Both the position numbers and the translations under genes were made by a program. Shown piece by piece: positions 24,758-33,745 of a stretch of 64,000 nt of DNA. A model generated the notes under the pieces. That model had not been told where the DNA came from and made no database searches. It saw only the letters and a list, made by a program, of their open reading frames with translations. Within the stretch, counting starts at the first letter, position 1. Each line of letters begins with the position of its first letter. This stretch comes from Streptomyces xanthophaeus (lineage in GTDB: Bacteria > Actinomycetota > Actinomycetes > Streptomycetales > Streptomycetaceae): the NCBI RefSeq assembly GCF_030440515.1, contig NZ_CP076543.1, positions 1,550,001-1,614,000 of the forward strand, read 5' to 3'.

Positions 24758-26158
24758 TTACAGGTACTGGCAGGTGGAGCGGGGGACGAAGGCCCCGTGG
24801 CCGGCCCGGCCGGTGAATTCGCGCTGGTCGATGACGAGTTCGCCGCGCGAGAGGACCGTGTCGACGCGTCCGGTGATCCGCCTGCCCTCGTACGCCGAGT
24901 AGTCCACGTTCATGTGGTGGGTCTCGGCGGAGATGACCTGCTCGGCGTGCGGATCGTAGAGGACGATGTCGGCGTCGGAGCCCGGCGCGATGGTGCCCTT
25001 CTGCGGGTAGAGGCCGAACATCCGGGCCGGGGTCGCGCAGGCGATCTCGATCCAGCGGCGGCGGCTGATGTGCCCGTCGAGGACGGCCTGGTGGAGGAGG
25101 TCCATGCGGTTCTCCACGCCCGGCAGCCCGTTGGGAATCTTGGAGAAGTCCCCGCGGCCCAGTTCCTTCTGGCCCCGGAAGCAGAAGGGGCAGTGGTCGG
25201 TGGAGACCACCTGGAGGTCGTTGGTCCGCAGGCCCCGCCACAGCGCCGCCTGGTGTTCCCTGGGCCGCAGCGGCGTGGAGCAGACGTACTTGGCACCCTG
25301 GAAGTCGGGCTCCTCCAGGTTGTCGGTGGACAGGAACAGGTACTGCGGACAGGTCTCCCCGAAGACCGGGAGGCCCTTGTCGCGGGCGGCGGCGAGCTCG
25401 GCCACCGCTTCCTCCGCCGAGACGTGGACCACGTAGAGCGGGGCGCCGGCGACCCGTGCCAGCTGGATGGCGCGGTGGGTGGCCTCGGCTTCGAGCAGGA
25501 CCTTGCGGACCTCACCGTGGTGACGGGGATCGGTCTCCCCGCGCGCGAGGGCCTGCTCGACGAGGACGTCGATCGCGATGCCGTTCTCGGCGTGCATCAT
25601 GATCAGCCCGCCGTTGGCGGCGCCGCGCTGCATGGCGCGCAGGATCTGCCCGTCGTCGCTGTAGAAGACGCCGGGGTAGGCCATGAACAGCTTGAAGGAG
25701 GTGACCCCCTCGCCGACGAGGTGGTCCATCTCCTTGAGGGTCCTCTCGTTGACGTCCGAGAGGATCATGTGGAAGGCGTAGTCGACGGCGCAGTTGCCGT
25801 CGGCCTTGGCGTACCAGGTGTCGAGTCCCTCGCGCAGGGAGTGGCCCACGCTCTGCACGGCGAAGTCGACGATGGTGGTGGTGCCGCCCCAGGCAGCGGC
25901 TCTGGTTCCGGTCTCGAAGGTGTCGGAGGCCGAGGTGCCTCCGAAGGGAAGTTCCATGTGGGTGTGCGCGTCGACCCCGCCGGGGATCACGTACTTCCCG
26001 GTCGCGTCGATCGTGCGGTCGGCCGTCCAGGCTCCGGCGGCCGCCGAGCCGTGTGCGGCCAGTGCCGCGACACGGCCGTCCTCGATCAGGACGTCCGCGT
26101 GCACTTCGTCGGAGGCGGTGACGACGAGGCCGCCGCGGATCAGGGTGCGGATGCTCAT
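24758..26158 (-). CDS. hydA: Dihydropyrimidinase / D-hydantoinase
   Basis: 466 residues, normal length. The amidohydrolase metal centre is complete: HTHME (His65, His67), the carboxylated lysine in SFKLFMAYPG (Lys156), the HAEN and VVHVSAEEA histidines and the aspartate in STDHCPF. The enzyme opens 5,6-dihydrouracil or dihydrothymine (and hydantoins) to N-carbamoyl amino acids in the cytoplasm. Upstream are a beta-alanine-type aminotransferase and a nitrilase-superfamily carbamoylase, downstream an LLM enzyme, all on the same strand with short gaps. Together they read as a reductive pyrimidine catabolic operon. Confidence 0.93.
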   Translation of the reverse strand: MSIRTLIRGGLVVTASDEVHADVLIEDGRVAALAAHGSAAAGAWTADRTIDATGKYVIPGGVDAHTHMELPFGGTSASDTFETGTRAAAWGGTTTIVDFAVQSVGHSLREGLDTWYAKADGNCAVDYAFHMILSDVNERTLKEMDHLVGEGVTSFKLFMAYPGVFYSDDGQILRAMQRGAANGGLIMMHAENGIAIDVLVEQALARGETDPRHHGEVRKVLLEAEATHRAIQLARVAGAPLYVVHVSAEEAVAELAAARDKGLPVFGETCPQYLFLSTDNLEEPDFQGAKYVCSTPLRPREHQAALWRGLRTNDLQVVSTDHCPFCFRGQKELGRGDFSKIPNGLPGVENRMDLLHQAVLDGHISRRRWIEIACATPARMFGLYPQKGTIAPGSDADIVLYDPHAEQVISAETHHMNVDYSAYEGRRITGRVDTVLSRGELVIDQREFTGRAGHGAFVPRSTCQYL

Positions 26159-26167
26159 GTGATCCCC

Positions 26168-27463
26168 CTACTGGATGCTGCGCAATGCCTGTTCGAGGAT
26201 CTCGGCGCCCTCTTCCGCCTCGGCGACGGTGAGGGAGAGCGGCGGCGCGATGCGCAGCACACTGGTGTTGTACCCGCCGCCCTTGCCGAGCAGCAGGCCG
26301 CCTTCGCGGGCCGCCTCCAGGACGGCGGCGGCCGCGTCCGGGTCGGCCTCGTCCGTGCCCGGCCTGGTGAGTTCGAGTCCGGCCATCAGGCCCCGGCCGC
26401 GGATCTCCCGTACGGCGGGGACGGTGGCGGCGATGGAGCGCAGCCGCTCCAGGAGCAGGCCGCCGACGCGGCGGGCGTTGCCCTGGAGGTCGTGCTCCAG
26501 CAGGTACGCGAGGTTGGCCACGCCGGCCGCCATGGTGACCGGGGAGCCGCCAAAGGTGGAGATGGAGTTGGAGTCCAGGCAGTTCATCACCTCGGCGCGG
26601 GCCACGACCCCGCCGATGGACATGCCGTTGCCGATGCCCTTGGCGAAGGTGAGGATGTCCGGCGGGCCGTTCTGGGCGTGTGCCTGCCAGCCCCAGAAGT
26701 TGTCGCCGGTGCGGCCCCAGCCGGTCTGCACCTCGTCGCTGATCCACAGGATGCCGTGGCGGTTCAGGACCTCGCGGAAGGCGCCGTAGAGGCCGTCGGG
26801 CGGCGAGGTGAAGCCGCCGACGCCCTGGACGGGTTCCGCGATGAGGGCGGCCACTCCCCCGCGTGCCTGGCCGAGTACGTCCTCCAGGTCCTCGACGGCG
26901 GCGGCGGTGAAGGCGGCGTCGTCCAGGTGGGCGAGGGGGCCGCGGGTGCGGACCGCGCCCTGGACGTAGTACGTCTGCAGCGGCGAGAGGCTGGTCGGGG
27001 ACCAGCCTCGGTTGCCGGTGATCGAGACGGTGGAGAAGGACCGGCCGTGGTAGCTGTTGCGCATCGCCAGGATCTGGTTGGAGCGGCGGTACGTCGTCGC
27101 GAGCAGCAGGGCGGTGTCGTTGGCCTCGGTGCCGGAGGTGGTGAAGAAGACCCGGGCGTCGGGGATGCCGGAGAGGGCGGCGACCCGCTCGGCCAGCTCG
27201 ATCATCGGCCGGTTGAGGTACAGGGTGGAGGAGTGGATGATCCGTCCGGCCTGTTCGGACACGGCCTTGGTGACCTCGGGCAGGGCATGGGCGGTCATCG
27301 TGGTGAGGATGCCGCCGAAGAAGTCGAGGTAGCGGTTGCCGTCCGCGTCCCAGACGTGGCGGCCCTCTCCGTGGGTGAGCTCGATGGGGTGCTTGTAGTA
27401 GAGCGCGAGCCAGTCGGGCAGGACGGTGCGGTGGCGGCTGTGGAGCGGGGTCGGGTTGGTCAC
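26168..27463 (-). CDS. Class III (omega) aminotransferase, probably beta-alanine/AGXT2-type
   Basis: 431 residues from a GTG at 27463 that overlaps the nitrilase stop by four bases. The class III fold is clear: TTSGTEANDTALLLAT, the aspartate in WISDEVQTGWGRTG and the PLP lysine Lys275 in LTFAKGIGNG. It resembles alanine-glyoxylate/beta-alanine-pyruvate aminotransferases. In the pyrimidine context it would convert beta-alanine or 3-aminoisobutyrate, made by the nitrilase-type carbamoylase, to a semialdehyde. 4-Aminobutyrate aminotransferase activity is an alternative; no semialdehyde dehydrogenase gene is in the operon. Confidence 0.92.
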   Translation of the reverse strand: MTNPTPLHSRHRTVLPDWLALYYKHPIELTHGEGRHVWDADGNRYLDFFGGILTTMTAHALPEVTKAVSEQAGRIIHSSTLYLNRPMIELAERVAALSGIPDARVFFTTSGTEANDTALLLATTYRRSNQILAMRNSYHGRSFSTVSITGNRGWSPTSLSPLQTYYVQGAVRTRGPLAHLDDAAFTAAAVEDLEDVLGQARGGVAALIAEPVQGVGGFTSPPDGLYGAFREVLNRHGILWISDEVQTGWGRTGDNFWGWQAHAQNGPPDILTFAKGIGNGMSIGGVVARAEVMNCLDSNSISTFGGSPVTMAAGVANLAYLLEHDLQGNARRVGGLLLERLRSIAATVPAVREIRGRGLMAGLELTRPGTDEADPDAAAAVLEAAREGGLLLGKGGGYNTSVLRIAPPLSLTVAEAEEGAEILEQALRSIQ

Positions 27464-28302
27464 GGCTGTACGAGCCCTCCGTAGGCGTCGGGGCGGCGGT
27501 CGCGGTAGAAGGCCCACTGGTCGCGGACCTCCTTGATCAGGTCGAAGTCGAGGTCGCGGACGACGAGTTCCTCGTCCTTGTCGCTGGCGACCTCCCCGAC
27601 GAACTGGCCGCGCGGGTCGACGAAGTAGCTGGTGCCGTAGAAGTCGTTGTCGCCGTACTCCTCCTGGCCGACGCGGTTGATGGCGGCGACGAAGTACTCG
27701 TTGGCGACGGCGGAGGCGGGCTGCTCCAGCTGCCACAGGTACGCGGACAGGCCTCGGGAGGTGGCGGAGGGGTTGTAGACCAGCTGGGCTCCGGCCAGGC
27801 CCAGCTGGCGCCATCCCTCGGGGAAGTGGCGGTCGTAGCAGATGTAGACGCCGATCCGTCCGACGGCGGTGTCGAAGACGGGCCAGCCGAGATTGCCCGG
27901 ACGGAAGTAGTACTTCTCCCAGAAGCCTTTGACCTGGGGGATGTGGTGCTTGCGGTACTTGCCCAGGTAGCTGCCGTCGGCGTCGATGACAGCGGCGGTG
28001 TTGTAGTAGAAGCCCTCGCTCTCCAGCTCGAAGACCGGTACGACGATCACCATGCCGGTCTCGCGGGCGAGGTCCTGCATCCGGCGTACGGTCGGGCCGT
28101 CGGGGACGGCCTCGGCCCAGCCGTAGTGCTCGGGCTCCTGGACCTGACAGAAGTAGGGGGCGTTGAAGACTTCTTGAAAGCCGATGATCTGCGCGCCCTG
28201 GGCGGCTGCCCGGCGGGCGTGCTCCTCGTGTTTGGCGATCATCGATTCGGTGTCTCCGGTCCAGGTGGCCTGGACCAGCGCGGCGCGGACGACTTGGGCC
28301 AT
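27460..28302 (-). CDS. Nitrilase-superfamily N-carbamoyl amidohydrolase (beta-ureidopropionase-like)
   Basis: 280 residues from the ATG at 28302, with GAGGAG upstream. The Glu-Lys-Cys triad is present: Glu44 in GFQEVF, Lys118 in YRKHHIP and Cys155 in YICYDRHFPE. The fold and the GFWEKYYFRPG insertion match bacterial beta-ureidopropionase and N-carbamoylputrescine amidase. Given the dihydropyrimidinase two genes downstream, the likely reaction is N-carbamoyl-beta-alanine to beta-alanine, CO2 and ammonia. It is the first gene of the operon; a repeat-rich promoter region lies just upstream. Confidence 0.92.
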   Translation of the reverse strand: MAQVVRAALVQATWTGDTESMIAKHEEHARRAAAQGAQIIGFQEVFNAPYFCQVQEPEHYGWAEAVPDGPTVRRMQDLARETGMVIVVPVFELESEGFYYNTAAVIDADGSYLGKYRKHHIPQVKGFWEKYYFRPGNLGWPVFDTAVGRIGVYICYDRHFPEGWRQLGLAGAQLVYNPSATSRGLSAYLWQLEQPASAVANEYFVAAINRVGQEEYGDNDFYGTSYFVDPRGQFVGEVASDKDEELVVRDLDFDLIKEVRDQWAFYRDRRPDAYGGLVQP

Positions 28303-28330
28303 GAGCTGCTCCTCGCGACGGGAACGCCGA

Positions 28331-28368
28331 GTTCTACGCACGTAGACGGTATGCGTAGGGAGTAGAAC
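28331..28368 (-). promoter_or_regulatory. Nested inverted repeats upstream of the pyrimidine-type operon
   Basis: Two interlocked inverted repeats share arms: CTACGCA (28334-28340) with TGCGTAG (28352-28358), and GTTCTAC (28331-28337) with GTAGAAC (28362-28368). The pentamer CGTAG also recurs in direct orientation at 28341, 28354 and 28368. They lie about 30-65 bases before the first gene of the operon, where a regulator would bind. No regulator gene is adjacent in this window. Confidence 0.5.
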
Positions 28369-28479
28369 GTAGGCCTCGTCACAGCGTGGGGCAAGACCGC
28401 CGTGCGCGGTTGGAGTAGTCGATCACGTTACGTCGCCGCGCGGTCGAATGCGGTCAGGAGACGGGCGGGTTGAGTACCC

Positions 28480-30018
28480 CTACGCGCCTGCGATGCCCGC
28501 CACCCGCAGGGCGTGGACCAGGTCGCGGTGCCGGGGCCCGGGCAGCGCCCGGGCCGCCCGGAGCAGTCGTGGGGCGAACCACTGCGGGTCGTGCCGGGCC
28601 AGGCCGGCCGCCTCCTCGGCGGTGCGCACCCGGACGAAGGCGCCGAGCAGGGCGTCGGCCTCGCGGATCCGGCCGGCCCCGTCGAGGGCGAGCGCCGCGT
28701 CCGCGACCTCGGCGGCCGGGCGGGCGGCGCCCTGGCGCAGCAGGGCCTCGCAGTCGGCCTCCCGGCCGGCGGCGCCGAGGGCGGCCGCGGCCGCCGCGAG
28801 CCGCTCGGGCGGGAGCGAGGCCGCCTCCCACAGCAAGGTGGCCCAGTCGGCCGCGAGCCCCGCCCGGGTCAGCTCGGCGGCGAGGGCGGGCAGGTGCTCG
28901 GCGGGCCGGGCGGCGGCCTCGCACAGCAGGGCGTGCGCCTCGCCGCTGCGGCCCTGGGCCCGCAGGGCGAGCAGGGCGGCGGCGACGGCTCCGGCTCCGG
29001 CTCCGGGGACGCCCGCCGCCGGCCCGGCCCGGTGCTCGGGACGCGGTACGGGGCGGGGCGCGGGCCCGGCGGGGCCAGGGGCCTCGGGTGCGGGGGCGTC
29101 CGGGGTGCCGAAGCGGGCTCCGCGGGGTGCGGGGAGCGCGGCGCCGGGACCGGAACCCGGCGTGCCGTCCCCGCCGGGGTGTCCCGGCGGCGGGGTGAAG
29201 GCCGGGGCCTCGGGGGCGGCCGAGCCCGCGTACCGGGCGCCGCCGGCGCGCCGCGCACCGCGCAGCCACCGCCCCTCGGCCCGGCCGACCGGGGCTTCGG
29301 CGCGCGCGGGGGGCTCCTCGTCGGCGGGCGCTCGCGGCGCGGTGTCCGGCCCGGCGCCCGGCCCGTTGCCCGGTTCGGCGCTCGCCCCGGCGCCCGGTTC
29401 TGCGCCCGGTTCGTTGCCCGGCCCGGCGCCCGGTTCGGCGCGTGCCCTCCGCTGCCGGGGCACCCCGGGCAGCCACTCCGCGGTCTCCGGCCGCGCCGGC
29501 CACAGCCCGTCGGGGCCCGCCCGCAGGGCCCGCAGGCGGGCAGCCAGGTCTTCGTGCCGGGCCACGGCGCGGGCCACGTCGTCCTGAGCCCAGGAGAGTT
29601 CCCTGGTGAGGGCGTCCGTCTCGGTCCGGTCGGCGGCCCTGCCGAGGCGTACCGTCAGGCTCCGCAGGGCCGTCTGCGCATCGGCCCGCTGCGCCACCGC
29701 CGCCGCGATCAGGGTCCGCAGCTCCCCCTCGCCGCCCGGCAGCCGGTCCCACACGGCGACGGCCGCCGCCCGCAGCTGGGCCGCGTATACGGTCTCCCGC
29801 GCCGCGAACTCCGCCCCCCGCGCCCCGGCCAGGTCTCGCAGCAGCGATTCCACCACGTCCCACGGGGGCATCGCCGCCCCGTCGAGACAGGCCCTCATCC
29901 CCTCCGGATCCCGGCGCAGGAACTCCCCGTACCAGCCTGCCCCGGGATCCAGCCTTTGCGTCAACCCCCGCAAGTACCCCGAGAGTTGACTGATCGCCAG
30001 CGAAGTCGCGGTCTCCAT
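28480..30018 (-). CDS. Ala/Pro-rich protein with helical ends and a low-complexity centre
   Basis: About 512 residues from the ATG at 30018 (a start 18 bases further upstream is possible). Residues 1-180 are helical and charged, with no recognised motif. Residues 185-330 are a Pro/Ala/Gly/Glu linker with repeated PGAGP/EPGA units, which correspond to GC-rich DNA repeats at about 29340-29450. The last 150 residues are again helical, Ala/Arg/Glu-rich and look like degenerate helical hairpin repeats (RSGEAHALLCEAAARPAEHL; GRIREADALLGAFVRVR). Proteins with this composition are frequent in Streptomyces and have no known function. No signal peptide or membrane segment is evident. Confidence 0.7.
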   Translation of the reverse strand: METATSLAISQLSGYLRGLTQRLDPGAGWYGEFLRRDPEGMRACLDGAAMPPWDVVESLLRDLAGARGAEFAARETVYAAQLRAAAVAVWDRLPGGEGELRTLIAAAVAQRADAQTALRSLTVRLGRAADRTETDALTRELSWAQDDVARAVARHEDLAARLRALRAGPDGLWPARPETAEWLPGVPRQRRARAEPGAGPGNEPGAEPGAGASAEPGNGPGAGPDTAPRAPADEEPPARAEAPVGRAEGRWLRGARRAGGARYAGSAAPEAPAFTPPPGHPGGDGTPGSGPGAALPAPRGARFGTPDAPAPEAPGPAGPAPRPVPRPEHRAGPAAGVPGAGAGAVAAALLALRAQGRSGEAHALLCEAAARPAEHLPALAAELTRAGLAADWATLLWEAASLPPERLAAAAAALGAAGREADCEALLRQGAARPAAEVADAALALDGAGRIREADALLGAFVRVRTAEEAAGLARHDPQWFAPRLLRAARALPGPRHRDLVHALRVAGIAGA

Positions 30019-30063
30019 GACGGCATTGGATCCCACCTGTGTTACGGGCGGGCTACGGGAGTC

Positions 30064-30444
30064 TCAAAGCTTGACGGCGATCGCGGTGTGCGGACGCTTG
30101 CCCCGGCGCGCCAGAGCGGCGGGCACGTCCACCAACCAGAACTGCCAGCCGTACTTGCGCGACATCAGCTTCCGCACTCGCCGCAGCCCCGCCTCGTCGA
30201 GCAGCCGGGCCTCGCCCTCCCGCGTCTGCGCGCCTTCTTCGACGCGCCCGCGCATGTCGCAGGCGGTGACGGTGACCCGCCCGTTGTTGCGGATCCGCTT
30301 GACCTTCCACGAATCGCTGCGGGTCCACACGTACAGCTCACCCCCGTCCGCGACCGCCCACACCGGTGTCGCCACGGGCGTGCCGTCCTTGCGGAAGGTG
30401 GTGAGACTGACGTACCGCGCCCTGCCGAGCTCTTCGAGATCCAT
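30064..30444 (-). CDS. PPOX-class F420-dependent oxidoreductase
   Basis: 126 residues, single-domain split-barrel flavin fold (SLTTFRKDGTPVATPVWAV; ELYVWTRSDSWKVKRIRNN; VTVTACDMRG). The pattern matches the F420-binding PPOX/FDOR-B subgroup that reduces biliverdin or other small heterocycles in actinobacteria. The substrate is unknown. It is downstream of no obvious partner; the Ala/Pro-rich gene follows 45 bases later on the same strand. Confidence 0.85.
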   Translation of the reverse strand: MDLEELGRARYVSLTTFRKDGTPVATPVWAVADGGELYVWTRSDSWKVKRIRNNGRVTVTACDMRGRVEEGAQTREGEARLLDEAGLRRVRKLMSRKYGWQFWLVDVPAALARRGKRPHTAIAVKL

Positions 30445-30692
30445 GACCGCACCCTAGGGGGTGCCGGGCGCGAGGAACGACGGAACGAAATCCGGCGCTC
30501 AGCCCTTCGCGCACCTGAGAGCGCTCGTCCGGACAGCGGTCGCACAACCGGCCCGGCTTCGCGGTGCGGCCGACGGCCGTGCGCCGCTTCGTGCTGTTCC
30601 TGGACGACCCGGCCGGCTTGCCTGCCGACGTCGCTGACGCTGCCCGTATAAGGTGCCCCCACTCGCGTCCGATCCGTCAGGGAGCCCGCAGT

Positions 30693-31964
30693 ATGACCGG
30701 CACCACGGAGGCCCTTGGCGGGTCGGCTGCAGTCGGCCATGCAGCACGAAGTGTCACGCGCCCGTTCTACATGTACGCCGTGCTCACCAACACGCTGTTC
30801 CAGCGCGGTGTATTCGTCCTCTTCCTTCAGCAGCGCGGCTTCTCCGCCGGGCAAGTGGCCCTCCTGCAGACACTGCTCTACCTGGTCAGCGGAGTTGCGG
30901 AGTTACCGACGGGAGTCATCGCCGACCGAATCGGCAGGCGCGCCGCCATCGTGATCGGCCAGATGCTGATGGCCGGATGTCTGCTCGGTCAGGTGGCGTC
31001 CTCCGACTACTGGTTGTTCCTGGCGCTGTTCGTCGGGCAGGGCGTGGGCATGGCATGTGTGTCCGGTTCGGAAACCGCCCTTCTGTACGACCTGCTCGTG
31101 CGTCGTGGTGCAACGGCCGACTACGTCAGGATCAAGTCCCGGTTCACCATGCTCGGGACGGTCACCTCGGGAGCCGCCATCGTCCTCGGCGGCCAGCTGC
31201 AGCAGATTTCCTGGGGGGTCGTCTACGCCGGTTCGGCGGCGTGCCTCGCCCTGGCCGTGGTGGTGCTGATGTCACGGGTGCCCGAGATCCGCGGTGCGGA
31301 CGCGGTGGACGAGCCGGACGGAGCAGAGAAGGAACAGGGCGACGCCACGGCATGGCGGGCGATGCTCCGGGTCGCCACGCCGGCGCTGGTGACGCTTGTC
31401 GTGGTGTCCGGACTGATGCATGCGACGTTGACGCCCTACATCATTTTCACGCAGAAGACCCTCTCCGATCAGGGAGCGGGCACCGCATTGGTCAGCGTGG
31501 TCATATCGGCGGGATTCTTCGCCGGCGGGCTCACTCCGCTGCTGTCGGACCGCGCGGACCGGCGCATCGGCCATCGGGTCATGGTCCCGGTGTCTCTCCT
31601 GACGCTCGCCGCGGCACTCGGCCTGAGCGGCCTCGGCCTTGTCTGGGTCACCATCGCCGCGTTCCTGGCCCTGGTCGGGATTCCCGAGATCACCGCCGTG
31701 ATCGTGGACAACGTGTTCAACGGGGCCGTGCCGTCGCGCCACCGGGCGAGCCTGCTGTCGATGATCGCATTCGTGGAGTCGGCGCTCATCGGCATCGGCT
31801 ATCTCGTCCTCGGCGGGCTCATGGACGGGCTGGGCTCCGGTGTGGGCATGGCCGCCTATGCCGCGGTCCCCCTGCTGGCATGCCTCCTGTGGCTCCCGGT
31901 GCTCTTCCGGGGGGCACGGGTAACCACCGAGACCGAGCAGCCCGCCGGCCGCAAGGCATCCTGA
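30693..31964 (+). CDS. MFS transporter
   Basis: 423 residues, about 12 membrane helices. The loop 2-3 MFS motif is seen as GVIADRIGRRAAIVIGQ. The central loop (about residues 195-225) is acidic and charged. It resembles the small actinobacterial MFS exporters annotated as drug or tetracycline-like pumps, but lacks diagnostic substrate motifs. AGGGAG lies about 10 bases before the ATG at 30693. The gene uses somewhat more A/T at third positions than its neighbours. A perfect hairpin follows the stop codon, so it is probably monocistronic. Confidence 0.88.
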   Translation: MTGTTEALGGSAAVGHAARSVTRPFYMYAVLTNTLFQRGVFVLFLQQRGFSAGQVALLQTLLYLVSGVAELPTGVIADRIGRRAAIVIGQMLMAGCLLGQVASSDYWLFLALFVGQGVGMACVSGSETALLYDLLVRRGATADYVRIKSRFTMLGTVTSGAAIVLGGQLQQISWGVVYAGSAACLALAVVVLMSRVPEIRGADAVDEPDGAEKEQGDATAWRAMLRVATPALVTLVVVSGLMHATLTPYIIFTQKTLSDQGAGTALVSVVISAGFFAGGLTPLLSDRADRRIGHRVMVPVSLLTLAAALGLSGLGLVWVTIAAFLALVGIPEITAVIVDNVFNGAVPSRHRASLLSMIAFVESALIGIGYLVLGGLMDGLGSGVGMAAYAAVPLLACLLWLPVLFRGARVTTETEQPAGRKAS

Positions 31965-31984
31965 AACCGGCCATCTCGACCGAT

Positions 31985-32004
31985 GCCCTGCCCGATGGCA
32001 GGGC
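31985..32004 (+). terminator. Hairpin after the MFS gene
   Basis: Perfect 8-base stem GCCCTGCC / GGCAGGGC with a CGAT tetraloop, 20 bases after the MFS stop codon. Confidence 0.7.
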
Positions 32005-32053
32005 GGGTACGGGATCTTGAGACCACGAGCGGCCCATGGCAGGCTCATGCCGC

Positions 32054-32638
32054 ATGATCGACGAATTCGCGAAGGACAACCTGCACGGGAGACTGCGGCG
32101 GGACCGTGAGGCGCTGCTCTGGAAGCTCGACGGCTTGTCCGAATATGACGCCCGCCGGCCTTTGACGGCGACCGGGACCAACCTCCTCGGCCTGGTCAAA
32201 CACGTGGCCACCGTCGAGGCCAGGTACTTCGGCGAGGTCTTCGGCCGGCCTTCCCCGGAACCGCTGCCCCGGTGGCAGGACTCCGACGGCAGCGATCTGT
32301 GGGCGGCCGAGGGCGAGACCCGCGATCAGATCATCGGGTTCTACCGGCGCACATGGGAATGGTCGGACGCGACGATCGAAGAGCTTCCCCTCGACGCCCC
32401 CGGCCACGTGCCGTGGTGGCCGGAGCCTCATGCCGACACGAACCTGTTCGCCATCATGGTCCATGTCCTCGGCGAGTCCGTCCGGCATGCCGGACACGCC
32501 GATATCCTGCGCGAAGGCCTCGACGGCCGGACCGGGTTGCGCGCCGAACACGAGAAGCAGATCGACGAGGAAGCCCGCGCAGCACACTGCGCGAAGATCG
32601 AGCAGGCCGCCAGATCGGCCGCACCGGTCAAAGCCTAG
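32054..32638 (+). CDS. DinB/DUF664-family protein (mycothiol-dependent-enzyme-like fold)
   Basis: 194 residues from the ATG at 32054. The four-helix DinB fold is suggested by LLGLVKHVATVEARYFGEVF and HVLGESVRHAGHADILREGL, which provide the usual three-histidine metal site. Actinobacterial DUF664 members include mycothiol-dependent S-transferases and isomerases; the reaction here is unknown. It follows the MFS gene after a terminator hairpin, so it is likely to have its own promoter. Confidence 0.87.
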   Translation: MIDEFAKDNLHGRLRRDREALLWKLDGLSEYDARRPLTATGTNLLGLVKHVATVEARYFGEVFGRPSPEPLPRWQDSDGSDLWAAEGETRDQIIGFYRRTWEWSDATIEELPLDAPGHVPWWPEPHADTNLFAIMVHVLGESVRHAGHADILREGLDGRTGLRAEHEKQIDEEARAAHCAKIEQAARSAAPVKA

Positions 32639-32720
32639 AGGTTGTCTCACCGTGCGGCGTGATGCCGGTCGTGGGTGCCTCGTGCGCTGCCCGTCCGCCG
32701 GGTGGTGGGACCGCTCCGTG

Positions 32721-32900
32721 TGACGAGCGGGCCGTGTTCACGGCAATGGCGTACCCGCGCCCGGTCCCGCCGGGGACCACGTCGGCGCCGACCCCGTCCA
32801 ACTCCGTGCGGACCAGGCGGACTTCTCCGCCGAACACCTGGCCTGGCTGCGCGAGCGCGGGCTCGTCACGCATCGCGCGGCCCGGCATCGAGTCCATCGC
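32721..32900 (+). pseudogene. Coding-like remnant without a start or recognisable family
   Basis: The frame starting after a TGA at 32721-32723 shows strong G/C third-position bias and a plausible protein segment (DQADFSAEHLAWLRERGLVT) between about 32770 and 32850. It has no start codon or ribosome binding site and runs into unrelated sequence. It may be the decayed end of a gene lost when the neighbouring genes were rearranged. The rest of 32640-32983 holds nothing I can assign. Confidence 0.35.
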
Positions 32901-32983
32901 GCCCGGCCGCGACGGCGCGGAGTGATCAGCAGGCACTCCCGTTCACCGGGACACCGGTGCGGTTCCCGGGTCCAGCCCGATCA

Positions 32984-33619
32984 TCACGTGGTCGTGGAAC
33001 ACCCGCACGTGTTGCCGCGGGTCGCCCCCGTTGGGCACGTACCAGCCACCGATGCCCGGAAAGGATCAGTGGGATTGATCTCCGCCTCGTCCAGGAGCTG
33101 TTCCAGCGCCTCGTGACCGTGACGTCTGCGGAACTCGATTTCGTCTGCCGTCACAGGCAGGATCCAGAGGATGCGAGCGTGTCCCTCGGGCAGCGGACAG
33201 CGCTCAAGATCGGGTCCGTGGAGATAGGGCAGGCTGATCAGCAGGTGGTCGCAGGCCGAGCCGGGCACCCATGGTTCACCGATCGGCATGCTGTGCTCCA
33301 GATCGAGCTGGTGCCCTCCGCAGTGGTAGTAGGCGATCATGGCCATGAGGTCGATGAACCGCTGGTCGCGGACGTGAGCCGTCAAGACGAACTCGAGCCC
33401 GTGACCGTCCTTCTGCATGGCGGCCCAGCATCCGGCGGTCACATAGGCCCAACTGCCGCTACGCGGGCCAGGGCCCACAACGAGAACCCGCAGGTCGGAC
33501 ACGGCCTCGCGTCGGTCCGGCCCGAGGTCGCAGACAACGACCTCTACGGAATGCCCCTCGAAGAACGCCCGGACATGTGCCTCGACGGCCTCCGCGGCGA
33601 CCACCCTCGCATCACTCAC
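32984..33619 (-). CDS. Suppressor-of-fused (SUFU) domain protein
   Basis: About 211 residues from a GTG at 33619; a longer form from 33673 (ATG) is possible. The bacterial SUFU fold is recognisable from SWAYVTAGCWAAMQKDGHGLEFVL, AYYHCGGHQLDLEHSMPIGEPW, LLISLPYLHG and the HARILWILPVTADEIEFRR end. Bacterial SUFU proteins are proposed to act as immunity or chaperone-like partners in some polymorphic toxin systems (family knowledge), but no toxin gene is adjacent here. The surrounding sequence on its 3' side is decayed. Function is unknown. Confidence 0.75.
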   Translation of the reverse strand: MSDARVVAAEAVEAHVRAFFEGHSVEVVVCDLGPDRREAVSDLRVLVVGPGPRSGSWAYVTAGCWAAMQKDGHGLEFVLTAHVRDQRFIDLMAMIAYYHCGGHQLDLEHSMPIGEPWVPGSACDHLLISLPYLHGPDLERCPLPEGHARILWILPVTADEIEFRRRHGHEALEQLLDEAEINPTDPFRASVAGTCPTGATRGNTCGCSTTT

Positions 33620-33745
33620 CGCGCGATCATGCCAGACCTCGATCAACCGGCCCTGCTGCTTACCCCGCGTCATGATTCCTGGGCACCCGACCCGAATACG
33701 CGACACCGGAACATGCGAGCCCACCAGTATCGAAACCCCGGGGGG

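Noticed and set aside
24749..27484. 911-codon open frame on the plus strand opposite the pyrimidine-type operon
   Set aside because: Glycine/valine/aspartate-rich shadow of three clear minus-strand enzyme genes.
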